23,691 nucleotides of DNA from a virus, in the IMG/VR virus record IMGVR_UViG_3300043548_000322, positions 1 to 23,691 of that record, one strand, 5' to 3'. Of the stretch, positions 13,524-20,376 are shown piece by piece; position 1 is the stretch's first letter, and each line of letters opens with the position of its first letter. Made by a program: the position numbers and the translations under genes. The notes under the pieces were generated by a model, which saw nothing but the letters and a program-made list of their open reading frames with translations, had not been told where the DNA came from and made no database searches.

Positions 13524-13864
13524 TCGTCCTCCTGTGGGTTTGCCTGGTCGCGCAAAAGCTTCGCGCGCTTGCGCACGCTGTCCTCGGACCTGTTCAGCAG
13601 ACGGCAGATGGCCATCAGCGACATGCCGTTCTGCCGGCGCTCGAGGAGCGCCTGGTCCTCCCCCGGGGTCCAGTGCCGGTAGTTGGGTTTCCGCTGGCCC
13701 TTGCAGCTGCCGGACTTCGGGCCTGAGTGTTTCGGGATGTGATCGCGATCGACGAGCTCTGTAATCACCCGGCCGTCGATCGTGATCTTTGTGATCGTGC
13801 CGTCGAGCGTGCGGCGCATCAGCTCCTCGATGAGCTGGCCTTCGGTCATCATCTGGGTTGTCAT
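13520..13864 (-). CDS. Myb/SANT-like HTH DNA-binding protein
   Basis: 114 residues. The N-terminal half ([37 protein letters not shown]) is not recognised. Residues 64-108 are a Myb/SANT- or GcrA-like helix-turn-helix: [41 protein letters not shown]. The tryptophan, acidic ED..LL pair and [12 protein letters not shown] recognition helix match the general W(T/S)xxED..LL..R..G.S...IA..L.RS..AVR.R pattern. It overlaps its neighbours at both ends by ATGA (13861-13864 and 13520-13523), so it is translationally coupled within the early left operon. It probably regulates phage transcription or helps initiate replication; the target is unknown. Confidence 0.75.
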   Translation of the reverse strand: MTTQMMTEGQLIEELMRRTLDGTITKITIDGRVITELVDRDHIPKHSGPKSGSCKGQRKPNYRHWTPGEDQALLERRQNGMSLMAICRLLNRSEDSVRKRAKLLRDQANPQEDE

Positions 13865-14073
13865 ACATCGGCCCCGAAGATGTCGGGCCGTAGTTCAGCT
13901 GTGCGGATCTTGCCCTTCGTTGCCTTGTGTATGGCGATAGCCATCTTCGGCGACACCTGCCCCCTTTGGACGGCGTGCCAGACGGCGTGCTGGCTGTAGC
14001 CAATGGCTGCCGCCAGCCTGCTCATATTTCCGAAATGGGCTATGGCTTGGTGTAGGTATTCGCTTTGTTCCAT
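13861..14073 (-). CDS. YdaS/Cro-like HTH regulator
   Basis: 70 residues from the ATG at 14073. The HTH reads [40 protein letters not shown], followed by [19 protein letters not shown]. This is the arrangement of YdaS-type Cro/antitoxin-like regulators ('AIAIEKATGGKVT...ELRPDIF'). Such proteins act as Cro, opposing the CI-like repressor encoded divergently. The alternative GTG at 14094 abuts GGAA and would add MCFVPQI, which I think is wrong. No Shine-Dalgarno precedes 14073, and the predicted leftward start of transcription falls at about 14076-14081. The message may therefore be leaderless or nearly so. First gene of the left operon. Confidence 0.85.
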   Translation of the reverse strand: MEQSEYLHQAIAHFGNMSRLAAAIGYSQHAVWHAVQRGQVSPKMAIAIHKATKGKIRTAELRPDIFGADV

Positions 14074-14082
14074 GATTTGCGG

Positions 14083-14126
14083 AACAAAACACACTTCCGT
14101 TTATTGGTCAACACGGAAAATGTTTC
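14083..14126 (-). promoter_or_regulatory. Leftward early promoter with overlapping repressor operator
   Basis: On the minus strand TTGACC (14111-14106) is a -35 and TTTGTT (14088-14083) a -10, with 17 bp between. The -35 lies inside the inverted repeat TTCCGT-N12-ACGGAA (14095-14118), so a bound dimer would block polymerase. The block AAACATTTTCCGTGTTGAC is repeated almost exactly, facing the other way, at 14773-14791. It drives the YdaS-like gene and the rest of the left operon. Confidence 0.7.
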
Positions 14127-14130
14127 ACGC

Positions 14131-14166
14131 CTGAGTGTATGGTCAATTACACAGTCGTGTATTAAA
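14131..14166 (+). promoter_or_regulatory. Repressor promoter region with GTGTA/TACAC half-sites
   Basis: Between the leftward promoter and the repressor gene lie GTGTA-N8-TACAC (14135-14152), ACAC-N4-GTGT (14149-14160) and GTGT-N6-ACAC (14157-14170), three interlocked small dyads. TATTAA (14160-14165) could be the -10 of the rightward repressor promoter, with a poor -35. I infer a maintenance promoter with Cro/CI operators; the dyads are seen, the roles are not proven. Confidence 0.45.
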
Positions 14167-14198
14167 ACACCCGATGCAGTTAGTTAAGGAACAACCCA

Positions 14199-14774
14199 AT
14201 GAGTATTGGGAAGCTGATCAAAGAGACCCGCGAAGCGGCCGACATCACACAGAAGCAGCTTGCTGAAATGGCTGGCTGCAAACAGGCTGATGTTCACAGA
14301 ATTGAGAGTGGCCAGGTCAGCAACTCGAAATATCTTGCGCCTATACTAAAAGTTTTGCACTTATCTGAAGACACACATTCGGTGGTGCCGCTTGTGGGGT
14401 ATATCGGAGCAGGTGCAGAAGTGCTGGCGATTGACGATCATGCCAAAGGCGATGGTTTCGAGATGATCCCGGCCCCTCCGGGGATGCTGAACGGTATCGC
14501 TCTGATTGTACGCGGCACATCCATGACGCCAAAGTACGACGACGGCGAGGTCATCTTCATCGAAAAGACGATTTACGCAATCGACAGCATGATTGGCGAC
14601 AATTGCTACATCCAGCTGCCTGACGGCCGGGCCTATCTGAAGAAGCTGCAGTACGGTTCCCGACCAGGGCTTTACACCCTTGTTTCCTACAACGCGCCCC
14701 CTATCATCGACGTACCGATCGAGCGGGCTTACCCAATCGCATACACGAAGCCGCGTTATCGAAATCTGAAATAA
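14199..14774 (+). CDS. CI-like phage repressor, XRE HTH plus S24/LexA-like domain
   Basis: 191 residues. Residues 1-55 are an XRE helix-turn-helix: IGKLIKETREAADITQKQLAEMAG, CKQADVHRIESGQ. The C-terminal half is an S24 peptidase/LexA-like domain. VGYIGAGAEV (66-75) contains the probable self-cleavage site A71-G72, RGTSMTPKYDDGEVI holds the catalytic Ser108, and GRAYLKKL holds the Lys148/149 partner. Such repressors keep the prophage silent and self-cleave when RecA is activated by DNA damage, so this phage is probably SOS-inducible. AAGGA lies about 10 nt before the ATG. It is transcribed divergently from the Cro-like gene and flanked on both sides by matching operators. Base composition is somewhat lower in GC than the genes around it, as is frequent for immunity genes. 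Confidence 0.92.
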   Translation: MSIGKLIKETREAADITQKQLAEMAGCKQADVHRIESGQVSNSKYLAPILKVLHLSEDTHSVVPLVGYIGAGAEVLAIDDHAKGDGFEMIPAPPGMLNGIALIVRGTSMTPKYDDGEVIFIEKTIYAIDSMIGDNCYIQLPDGRAYLKKLQYGSRPGLYTLVSYNAPPIIDVPIERAYPIAYTKPRYRNLK

Positions 14775-14814
14775 ACATTTCCGTGTTGACAGAATAAACG
14801 GATCTGTATACGGT
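14773..14814 (+). promoter_or_regulatory. Rightward early promoter with overlapping repressor operator
   Basis: TTGACA (14786-14791) is a perfect -35. TATACG (14807-14812, 15-bp spacer) or TACGGT (14809-14814, 17-bp spacer) is the -10. The -35 sits within TTCCGT-N13-ACGGAT (14779-14803). Sequence 14773-14802 matches the leftward promoter block with only a few differences, two of them single-base indels. It begins directly at the repressor's 3' end and precedes the 122-aa gene by about 30 nt, so it drives the right operon. Confidence 0.8.
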
Positions 14815-14843
14815 GCCTTCCGAACACAACTCGGAGGCACCCG

Positions 14844-15212
14844 ATGAAACTCACCGACACCATCAAGATCCGCTGCACCGTCACCAAGCGCGACGGCCGC
14901 AAGCGCATTGAAACCGTCGAGATGCTCGACGAGCCGTGCAAGCTGTACGGCCCTCTTGCCCTGCACAAGGATTTCCACGCCGGCCGCGTCCAGCTCTGGA
15001 AGATCACACACGTTGCCACCGGGCTGCGCGTGATGGGCGAGGTCAAGCTCGACGAAGCCGTCAGCATCATCAAGCAGGTCAAGGATCTCCCTGAATGGCA
15101 TGACCCGCGGCTCGCTGAAGGTGTGAACGCCGGCAACAAGGCTTTGTTCGACGGCTTGGTCGTCGCGATCCGCAAAGCACAGAGCGCCTTCGCCTACGGG
15201 GAGGCTGCATAA
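14844..15212 (+). CDS. 122-aa early phage protein, unknown
   Basis: First gene of the right operon; GGAGG lies 7 nt before the ATG. No family is recognised. Residues 1-65 look beta-rich (MKLTDTIKIRCTVTKRDGRK, VEMLDEPCKLYGPLAL, VQLWKITHVATGLRVMGEVK). Residues 66-122 look helical (DEAVSIIKQVKDLPEWHDP, KALFDGLVVAIRKAQSAFAYGEAA). Small, soluble and with no metal-binding cluster. The gene immediately downstream of the rightward promoter in temperate phages often encodes a host-takeover, anti-restriction or recombination accessory protein; nothing in this sequence decides between these. Confidence 0.7.
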   Translation: MKLTDTIKIRCTVTKRDGRKRIETVEMLDEPCKLYGPLALHKDFHAGRVQLWKITHVATGLRVMGEVKLDEAVSIIKQVKDLPEWHDPRLAEGVNAGNKALFDGLVVAIRKAQSAFAYGEAA

Positions 15213-15213
15213 C

Positions 15214-15444
15214 ATGGCTTCCACTTTGAAAATCGGCGACCGCGTCGGCTACTCGGCCTCCTTTCTTCGCAGCACCGGACTGTACGCGGGCGAAGAGCCG
15301 TTCATGCGCGGCACAGTGACAGCCTTTGAAGACATCTCGCAGGGCTTTGTGCTCGCCGTTGTCGACTGGGGGCACGGACACAGCCGCAAAGTGAACGTCA
15401 AGAACCTGGCTCGCCTTGGCACTATCGCGTGGGCGGGCGTGTGA
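15214..15444 (+). CDS. 76-aa early phage protein, SH3/KOW-like fold suspected
   Basis: MASTLKIGDRVGYSASFLRS, then PFMRGTVTAFEDISQGFVLA, VVDWGHGHSRKVNVKNLARL. The KIGDRV..S..FLRSTG start and the V.V.NL.RLG end match small conserved phage proteins with a beta-barrel (KOW/SH3-like) pattern, as I recall them. The GDRV, RGTV and VDW strands fit such a barrel. GGGAGG lies 9-10 nt upstream, inside the end of the previous gene. Its stop overlaps the following ATG (TGATG). Function unknown; barrels of this kind often bind nucleic acid or protein partners. Confidence 0.7.
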   Translation: MASTLKIGDRVGYSASFLRSTGLYAGEEPFMRGTVTAFEDISQGFVLAVVDWGHGHSRKVNVKNLARLGTIAWAGV

Positions 15445-15635
15445 TGATCAACCGCATCCTCATCACCGGCAAGAACAGCTCGATCCCGCGGCTCCGCGAT
15501 CTCTACGTCTGCAGCGATTGCGGTGGCGACGGCTGGGTCCACGGCTGGAGCAATAACCCCAGCGAGCCGCCGTTCCGCGCCGATTGCCGCAACTGCAACG
15601 GCGAAGGCGTCATCGAAAAGCGGAGGGCTGCGTGA
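15444..15635 (+). CDS. 63-aa DnaJ-type zinc-finger protein
   Basis: The ATG at 15444 overlaps the preceding stop (TGATG); the upstream GTG at 15429 would add only five residues. The protein holds two CxxCxGxG motifs, CSDCGGDGW and CRNCNGEGV, 18 residues apart. This is the spacing expected for one zinc site of the DnaJ cysteine-rich type. No J domain or other part of DnaJ is present. Small stand-alone zinc ribbons of this sort are frequent in phages and may mediate protein or RNA contacts. It is followed by another TGATG-coupled gene. Confidence 0.75.
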   Translation: MINRILITGKNSSIPRLRDLYVCSDCGGDGWVHGWSNNPSEPPFRADCRNCNGEGVIEKRRAA

Positions 15636-15892
15636 TGGCCCGCGCTGTCTACGACTACACGCTCGAGCGCTGGCTCGAGAACCCCCATTCCGGCAGGACG
15701 CCGGGATCCGGCGCCGCGGCGGAACCGCGGCACACCCACTACGCTGCTCCCAAGCGCCCGGCGGCCGTCCCTGAACTACAGGCCGCCGGGCGTGTCGAGC
15801 GATTGGCCGACTTCTTGGCCGATGTTCTGACCGTCGCAGCGGGCTTGTCGGTGTTCGGCAGCATTGCCTACGTTTTCCTGGTGCTCGCGTGA
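15635..15892 (+). CDS. 85-aa single-pass membrane protein, unknown
   Basis: Starts at the ATG at 15635, overlapping the previous stop. The soluble N-terminal part (MARAVYDYTLERWLENPHSG, then a Pro/Ala/Gly-rich linker) is followed by GRVERLADFLADV and a hydrophobic C-terminal helix (LTVAAGLSVFGSIAYVFLVLA) that reaches the last residue. That is the layout of a C-tail-anchored inner-membrane protein. No family is recognised. Its stop overlaps the GTG start of the next gene (GTGA). Confidence 0.65.
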   Translation: MARAVYDYTLERWLENPHSGRTPGSGAAAEPRHTHYAAPKRPAAVPELQAAGRVERLADFLADVLTVAAGLSVFGSIAYVFLVLA

Positions 15893-16140
15893 GCAGACAC
15901 GGTCGCTACCCCGTCGAGTTCTCGGCGCGCAACATGCCAGTGACGCTGGAGCGCAAGGGCTCCGGCGCGCTTTTCACCAACCCCGGCTGGACACGGCTGC
16001 TCGAGCACATCGCCAGGCATGAGAAGGCCGGCGGCTGGGTGAGCATCCGTTACCACACGCCGCCCCTCCAGCCGGTCGAGGTCGAAGGCTTCAAGTGCGT
16101 GAAGTTTGCCGACGTCGACCTGCTCCATCCCCTCGCCTAA
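15889..16140 (+). CDS. 83-aa early phage protein, unknown
   Basis: GTG start at 15889, overlapping the preceding TGA. The sequence MSRHGRYPVEFSARNMPVTL, FTNPGWTRLLEHIARHEKAG, GWVSIRYHTPPLQPVEVEGF suggests a small mixed alpha/beta domain with an amphipathic helix in the middle and a beta C-terminal half. No cysteine cluster, transmembrane segment or known motif. Codon use matches the operon and the coupling is tight, so it is probably expressed. Confidence 0.6.
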   Translation: MSRHGRYPVEFSARNMPVTLERKGSGALFTNPGWTRLLEHIARHEKAGGWVSIRYHTPPLQPVEVEGFKCVKFADVDLLHPLA

Positions 16141-16158
16141 TCCAACGGAGATCGAACC

Positions 16159-16530
16159 ATGAGCCTCGAGCTCGCCATTGCAGAGAACACCCGCGCCATC
16201 AATCAGCTGATCGCCATCCTGCGCGACCAGGCTGCGAACCCCGTGCCTGCAGAACTGAAGCAGGCGCCGGAACCTGAGCAGCTGATCCAGGAAGACCCGC
16301 CCAAGACCAAGAAGGCGAAGAAGGAAGAGCCCGCCCCGGCGCCTGAGCCGGAGACGCCCAAGGCTGTGACCTATGCCGAGGCAGCAAGCGCCGTCACCAA
16401 GCTGGTGAAGGAGAAGGGCCGCGAAGCCGCGAAGGCGCTGCTCGCCGGGTTCAACGCCACCAACCTCAAGGAGATCCCCGAAGCGCGCTTCGCCGACGTG
16501 ATCGCCGCTGCTGAGAACGCGCTGCGCTGA
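16159..16530 (+). CDS. 123-aa two-domain early protein linked to the DUF2800/DUF2815 cassette
   Basis: CGGAG lies about 11 nt before the ATG. Residues 1-30 form a helix (MSLELAIAENTRAINQLIAI), residues 31-68 are a disordered Pro/Lys/Glu linker (KTKKAKKEEPAPAPEPE), and residues 69-123 are a compact helical domain (TYAEAASAVTKLVKEKGREA, ALLAGFNATNLKEIPEARFA, DVIAAAENALR). I recall similar C-terminal domains ('V..LV..KGR.AAL.LL..FGA..L..LP') in phage proteins next to single-strand annealing and ssDNA-binding genes, so a recombination accessory role is likely but unproven. Its stop overlaps the DUF2800 start by one base. Confidence 0.7.
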   Translation: MSLELAIAENTRAINQLIAILRDQAANPVPAELKQAPEPEQLIQEDPPKTKKAKKEEPAPAPEPETPKAVTYAEAASAVTKLVKEKGREAAKALLAGFNATNLKEIPEARFADVIAAAENALR

Positions 16531-17666
16531 TGGCACACGCAATCCTCGGGCCCAGCAAGGCCCACCGCTGGATGCGGTGCCCCGGATCCATCGCCCTCGA
16601 GGCGAGCATCCCGGACACCACCTCCGCCTATGCCGAGGAAGGCACGCAGGCGCATGAGATGGCCGCGTGGATCCTGCAGGGCATGACACCCTTCACAGAC
16701 GACGTCGACATGCTCGAGCACGTCAGCGTCTACGTCGACTACGTCAGGCGCGAGGCCGAGGGCCACCAGCTGCTCGTCGAGCAGATCGTCGACTATTCGG
16801 ACGTGATCGATGTCGAGGACAGCTTCGGCACGTCGGACGCGGTGATCCTGGCCGGCGACACCATCAAGGTGATCGACCTCAAATACGGCATGGGTGTCCG
16901 TGTCGACGCAACTGAGAACGAGCAGCTGCAGCTTTACGCGCTCGGCGCGCTCAACGTCTTCGGCATCGTCGGAGATTTCAAGAAGGTGAAGATGGCGATC
17001 GTCCAGCCCCGGCTCGATCACATCTCGGAGTGGGAGACCAGCGTCGACGAGCTCCGCGCCTTTGGTGACGAGGCCCGCGGCTGCGCGAAGATCGCTGCCC
17101 GGTTCATCGACAGCGTGGTGTCGGTTGACGCCTTACACCCTGGCCCGAAGCAGTGCCGTTTTTGCAAAGCCAAGGCGATCTGCCCGGCACTCCTCCAGCA
17201 CGTCCAGGACGCGGTCGGCGCTGACTTCGACAACCTCGACGCCGACGAGATCAAGACCGCGCCCATGGGCATGGGCCCCAACTACCTCGGCCAGGCCTTG
17301 GCCGCTGTGCCGTTGATCGAGGACTGGTGCAAGGCGGTCAGGGCGAAGGCCGAGACCGAGCTGATGGCCGGCCGCGAGGTCGCTGGTTTCAAGCTGGTGC
17401 AGGGCCGCAACGGCCAGCGCCGGTGGGGCAATGCGGAGCAGGCCGAGAAGACCCTCAAGAAGCTGATCGGCAAGGCCGCGTTCGAGACGAGCCTGATCTC
17501 GCCGGCGCAGGCGGAGAAGAGGCTCAAGGGCAACAAGGACGCCTGGGCGCAGCTCCAGGCAGCCATCGTGCAGAAACCGGGGCCACCAAGCGTGGCGCCC
17601 ATCACAGACAAGCGCCCGGCGTGGAGCCCGGCGGATGACTTTGAACCCATCAACAAGGAGAATTGA
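16530..17666 (+). CDS. DUF2800 protein, Cas4/RecB-like nuclease
   Basis: 378 residues starting MAHAILGPSKAHRWMRCPGS, the DUF2800 signature. The core is a PD-(D/E)XK nuclease: DSFGTSDAVILAGD (D103), VIDLKYGMG (D116, K118) and NEQLQLYALGAL (Q132, Y136, the RecB QxxxY-like motif). Four cysteines, C17 near the start and C209, C212, C218 in KQCRFCKAKAICPAL, are placed as in the Fe-S cluster of Cas4/AddB-type nucleases. The C-terminal 120 residues are helical and Lys-rich. I infer a phage exonuclease acting with the ssDNA-binding DUF2815 protein encoded next, in recombination or end processing. It overlaps the previous gene by one base, and its stop is 2 bp before the DUF2815 start codon. Confidence 0.85.
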   Translation: MAHAILGPSKAHRWMRCPGSIALEASIPDTTSAYAEEGTQAHEMAAWILQGMTPFTDDVDMLEHVSVYVDYVRREAEGHQLLVEQIVDYSDVIDVEDSFGTSDAVILAGDTIKVIDLKYGMGVRVDATENEQLQLYALGALNVFGIVGDFKKVKMAIVQPRLDHISEWETSVDELRAFGDEARGCAKIAARFIDSVVSVDALHPGPKQCRFCKAKAICPALLQHVQDAVGADFDNLDADEIKTAPMGMGPNYLGQALAAVPLIEDWCKAVRAKAETELMAGREVAGFKLVQGRNGQRRWGNAEQAEKTLKKLIGKAAFETSLISPAQAEKRLKGNKDAWAQLQAAIVQKPGPPSVAPITDKRPAWSPADDFEPINKEN

Positions 17667-17668
17667 GA

Positions 17669-18217
17669 ATGAAGATCAGCTTGACCAACGTCCGCCTCGC
17701 CTTCCCGCAGCTGTTCGAAGCAAAGACGGTCAACGGCGAAGGCGACCCCGCCTTCTCGGCGTCGTTCATCCTGCCCCCCAACCACCCGGCGGTGAAGCAG
17801 ATCAACGCCGCCATCGACGAGCTGGGCCAGGCCAAGTGGGCGGCGAAGTGGCCTGCCATCAAGAAGGAGCTGTCTGCAAAGGACAAGCTCCCGATCCATG
17901 ACGGCGATACCAAGGCGAACTACTCCGGGTTCGAGGGCAATCTCTATGTGTCGTCCCGCAACAAGGTGCGCCCGTTGGTGCTCGACCGCGACAAGAGCCC
18001 GCTCACTCAGAGCGACGGCCGCCCCTACGCGGGCTGTTATGTGAACGGGTCGATCGAGCTGTGGTGCCAGGACAACGCCTACGGCAAGCGCATCAACGCA
18101 ACGCTCCGCGGCGTGCAGTTCTACAAGGACGGCGAAGCCTTCGCCGGTGGCGGATCTGCAACCGCCGATGAATTCGACGACCTCGGGGTCGACGAGGAAG
18201 AAGAGGCGCTCGTCTAG
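17669..18217 (+). CDS. DUF2815 protein, ssDNA-binding-like
   Basis: 182 residues from the ATG at 17669 with AAGGAG 8 nt upstream; the in-frame TTG at 17663 is too close to it. It begins MKISLTNVRLAFPQLFEAKT, then PAFSASFILPPNHPAVKQI, and later GYEGNLYVSS-like text (SGFEGNLYVSSRNKVRPLVL), GRPYAGCYVNGSIELWCQDN, YGKRINATLRGVQFYKDGEAF. The acidic tail DEFDDLGVDEEEEALV is like those of SSBs, which recruit partners. DUF2815 proteins are found beside DUF2800 and DNA polymerase genes in many phages and have an OB-like, ssDNA-binding character. It probably protects replication or recombination intermediates. A large hairpin follows the gene. Confidence 0.85.
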   Translation: MKISLTNVRLAFPQLFEAKTVNGEGDPAFSASFILPPNHPAVKQINAAIDELGQAKWAAKWPAIKKELSAKDKLPIHDGDTKANYSGFEGNLYVSSRNKVRPLVLDRDKSPLTQSDGRPYAGCYVNGSIELWCQDNAYGKRINATLRGVQFYKDGEAFAGGGSATADEFDDLGVDEEEEALV

Positions 18218-18243
18218 TACCTCCCCGGACTAGAGCGCCACAA

Positions 18244-18282
18244 CCCCCGGCGTCGATGAGGTGCCTCTCAGGGCGCCGGGGG
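18244..18282 (+). promoter_or_regulatory. Large stable hairpin between DUF2815 and the DNA polymerase
   Basis: CCCCCGGCG (18244-18252) pairs perfectly with CGCCGGGGG (18274-18282), nine pairs. The 21-nt loop can fold further (GAGG with CCTC). No T-tract follows, so it is not a classic terminator. It lies 22 bp before the polymerase ATG in an otherwise gene-packed operon, where it could slow transcription, protect mRNA ends or lower polymerase translation. Confidence 0.6.
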
Positions 18283-18303
18283 CCTCTCCACCAGGATCAT
18301 CTG

Positions 18304-20376
18304 ATGACCATCCTCTGGCTTGATTTCGAGACCTACAGCGACGTGCCGATCAAGCACGGCACGCACCGCTATGCTGAAGGTGCCGAAATCATGCTGGCTG
18401 CCCGGGCTATAGATGCCGGGCCCGTCGACGTTCTGGACTTCACCGTTGGCGATGCGGAGATCCGCATGGACATTCTCCGCAAGGAGATCGAGGCCGCCGA
18501 TCACATTGCGATACACAATTCACATTTCGATCGCACCGTTGCCTGGCACAGTTACATCAAGATCCCGGCGGAGAAGATCATCGACACGATGGTCCTCGCC
18601 CTGGCGCATTCCCTGCCCGGCTCGCTCGCGAAGCTCTGCGACGTCCTGAACGTTCCGATGGACAAGGCGAAGGACAAGGACGGCCGGCGGCTGATCAATC
18701 TGTTCTGCATGCCGCGCCCCAAGAACCAGAAGCTTCGCAGGGCCACGCGCGAGACGCATCCCGAGGATTGGCAGAAGTTCGTGGACTATGCGCGCCTCGA
18801 CATCGAGGCCATGCGCGCGGTCTACAAGCGGATCCCCAAGTGGAACTGGACTGCGACCGAGCGCGAGCTGTGGCTGCTCGACCAGGAGATCAACGACCGG
18901 GGTGTCGCGATCGACATGGAGCTGGTTGACGCCGCGATCGCAGCGGTCGACCAGGCGCAGCTGGATCTCGCGGATCAGACGGCCGACCTCACGGCCGGCC
19001 TCGTGGGCGCCGCTACCCAGCGCGATGCCGTGATGCGCTACCTGGCAGACGTCTTCGACGTCGACCTCGCCGACCTCCGCGGCTCGACCGTCGAGCGCTT
19101 GCTCGAGGACGACCGGCTGCACCCGGACATGCGCCAGCTGCTGATGGTGAGGCTCCAGGCGTCGACGACGAGCACGGCCAAGTACCGGGCCCTCCAGCAG
19201 GCAACCTCGAGCGATGGCCGCCTGCGGGGCACGCTGCAGTTCTGTGGCGCCTCGCGCACCGGCCGCTGGGCCGGCCGCCTGTTCCAGCCGCAGAACCTGC
19301 CCAGACCCAACCTCAAGGGCGACGTGATCGAGGGCGGCATTGAGCTGCTCAAGGCCGGGGCCGCGAGCCTCGCCACCGGCAATGTCATGGAGCTCACCAG
19401 CAACGCGATCCGCGGCTGCATCGTGGCGCCCCCGGGGAAGAAGCTGGTGATCGCCGACCTGTCGAACATCGAGGGCCGCGTGCTGGCCTGGCTGGCCGGC
19501 GAGGAATGGAAGCTGCAGGCGTTCCGCGATTACGACGCCGGCACCGGGCACGACCTCTACAAGCTGACCGCCGGCAAGATCCTCGGCAAGGATCCCGGTG
19601 ACGTGACGAAGCAGGAGCGGCAAGTCTACGGCAAGGTGCCCGAGCTCGCTTTAGGTTACGAGGGAGGTGTCGGCGCCTTCGTCACGTTTGCCGCAGCCTA
19701 TGGCGTCGACCTCGACGAGATGGCCGGCCAGGCGCGTGGCAACCTGCCCCGCTCCTCGCTCGAGAAGAGCGGCGAGAGCTGGGAGTGGATGCAGGAGCAG
19801 AAGCGCCCCACCTTCGGGCTTGCGAGAGAGACGTGGATCGCTTGCGATGCGATCAAGCGCACCTGGCGCGCCGCCCACCCGAACATCTCGAGCTTCTGGA
19901 AGGATCTCCAGCAGGCGGTGATCAGCGCGGACGAGGCGCCGAACAGCACGCACTGGGCAGGCGAGCACGTCTCAGCCGTGCGCAACGGCGCCTGGTTGAA
20001 GGTCATGCTGCCGAGCGGCCGCGCGCTGTCCTACCCGGCGGTGCGCGTCGAGGATGGCAAGATCACCTACACCGGCGTGAACCAGTACACGCGCGCCTGG
20101 GGCCGCATCGGCACCTATGGCGGCAAGCTGGCTGAGAACGTCACGCAGGCCGTGGCCCGCGATGTGTTGGCCGCCACCATGCTCGGGATTGATAGCCTAG
20201 GCGGCTACGACATTGCGCTTTCAGTCCATGACGAGCTGATCACCGAGGCGCCCGACACCGAGGACTTCAACGCCGAAGAGCTCGCCCGGCTCATGTCTCT
20301 CAACCCCAGCTGGGCCGAAGGCCTGCCGCTCTCGGCCGCCGGGTTCGAGACCTATCGCTACAAGAAGGAAGACTGA
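18304..20376 (+). CDS. Family A DNA polymerase with 3'-5' exonuclease domain
   Basis: 690 residues from the ATG at 18304 (AGGA upstream). A longer start at 18256 would read through the hairpin. The exonuclease domain has Exo I LDFETYSD (D7, E9), Exo II HNSHFDRT (D76) and Exo III YARLDIEAM (D166). The polymerase domain has motif A VIADLSNIEGRVLAW (D385), motif B KQERQVYGKVPELALGYEGG (R439, K444, Y452), and motif C SVHDELITE with the catalytic H642-D643-E644. This is a phage replicative Pol I-type enzyme with no 5' nuclease domain, and shorter than E. coli Pol I. It presumably extends primers laid by the primase-polymerase of the left operon. It is followed by TGATG-coupled VRR-NUC. Confidence 0.95.
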   Translation: MTILWLDFETYSDVPIKHGTHRYAEGAEIMLAARAIDAGPVDVLDFTVGDAEIRMDILRKEIEAADHIAIHNSHFDRTVAWHSYIKIPAEKIIDTMVLALAHSLPGSLAKLCDVLNVPMDKAKDKDGRRLINLFCMPRPKNQKLRRATRETHPEDWQKFVDYARLDIEAMRAVYKRIPKWNWTATERELWLLDQEINDRGVAIDMELVDAAIAAVDQAQLDLADQTADLTAGLVGAATQRDAVMRYLADVFDVDLADLRGSTVERLLEDDRLHPDMRQLLMVRLQASTTSTAKYRALQQATSSDGRLRGTLQFCGASRTGRWAGRLFQPQNLPRPNLKGDVIEGGIELLKAGAASLATGNVMELTSNAIRGCIVAPPGKKLVIADLSNIEGRVLAWLAGEEWKLQAFRDYDAGTGHDLYKLTAGKILGKDPGDVTKQERQVYGKVPELALGYEGGVGAFVTFAAAYGVDLDEMAGQARGNLPRSSLEKSGESWEWMQEQKRPTFGLARETWIACDAIKRTWRAAHPNISSFWKDLQQAVISADEAPNSTHWAGEHVSAVRNGAWLKVMLPSGRALSYPAVRVEDGKITYTGVNQYTRAWGRIGTYGGKLAENVTQAVARDVLAATMLGIDSLGGYDIALSVHDELITEAPDTEDFNAEELARLMSLNPSWAEGLPLSAAGFETYRYKKED

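Noticed and set aside
13524-14003. N-terminal extension of GapR to a 246-aa protein
   Set aside because: The extra part is the other frame of the Myb-like and YdaS-like genes; the family is about 86 aa and AGGAGG precedes the ATG at 13523.
14361-15224. 287-codon minus-strand frame spanning the repressor end and the first early gene
   Set aside because: It would be read across the strong rightward promoter and against two coherent genes; the composition is shadow-like.
18520-19623. Long open frame (367 codons) antisense to the DNA polymerase
   Set aside because: High-GC codon bias of the polymerase keeps the opposite strand open. The product is an Arg/Gly/Leu-rich mix without motifs, and no Shine-Dalgarno was found.
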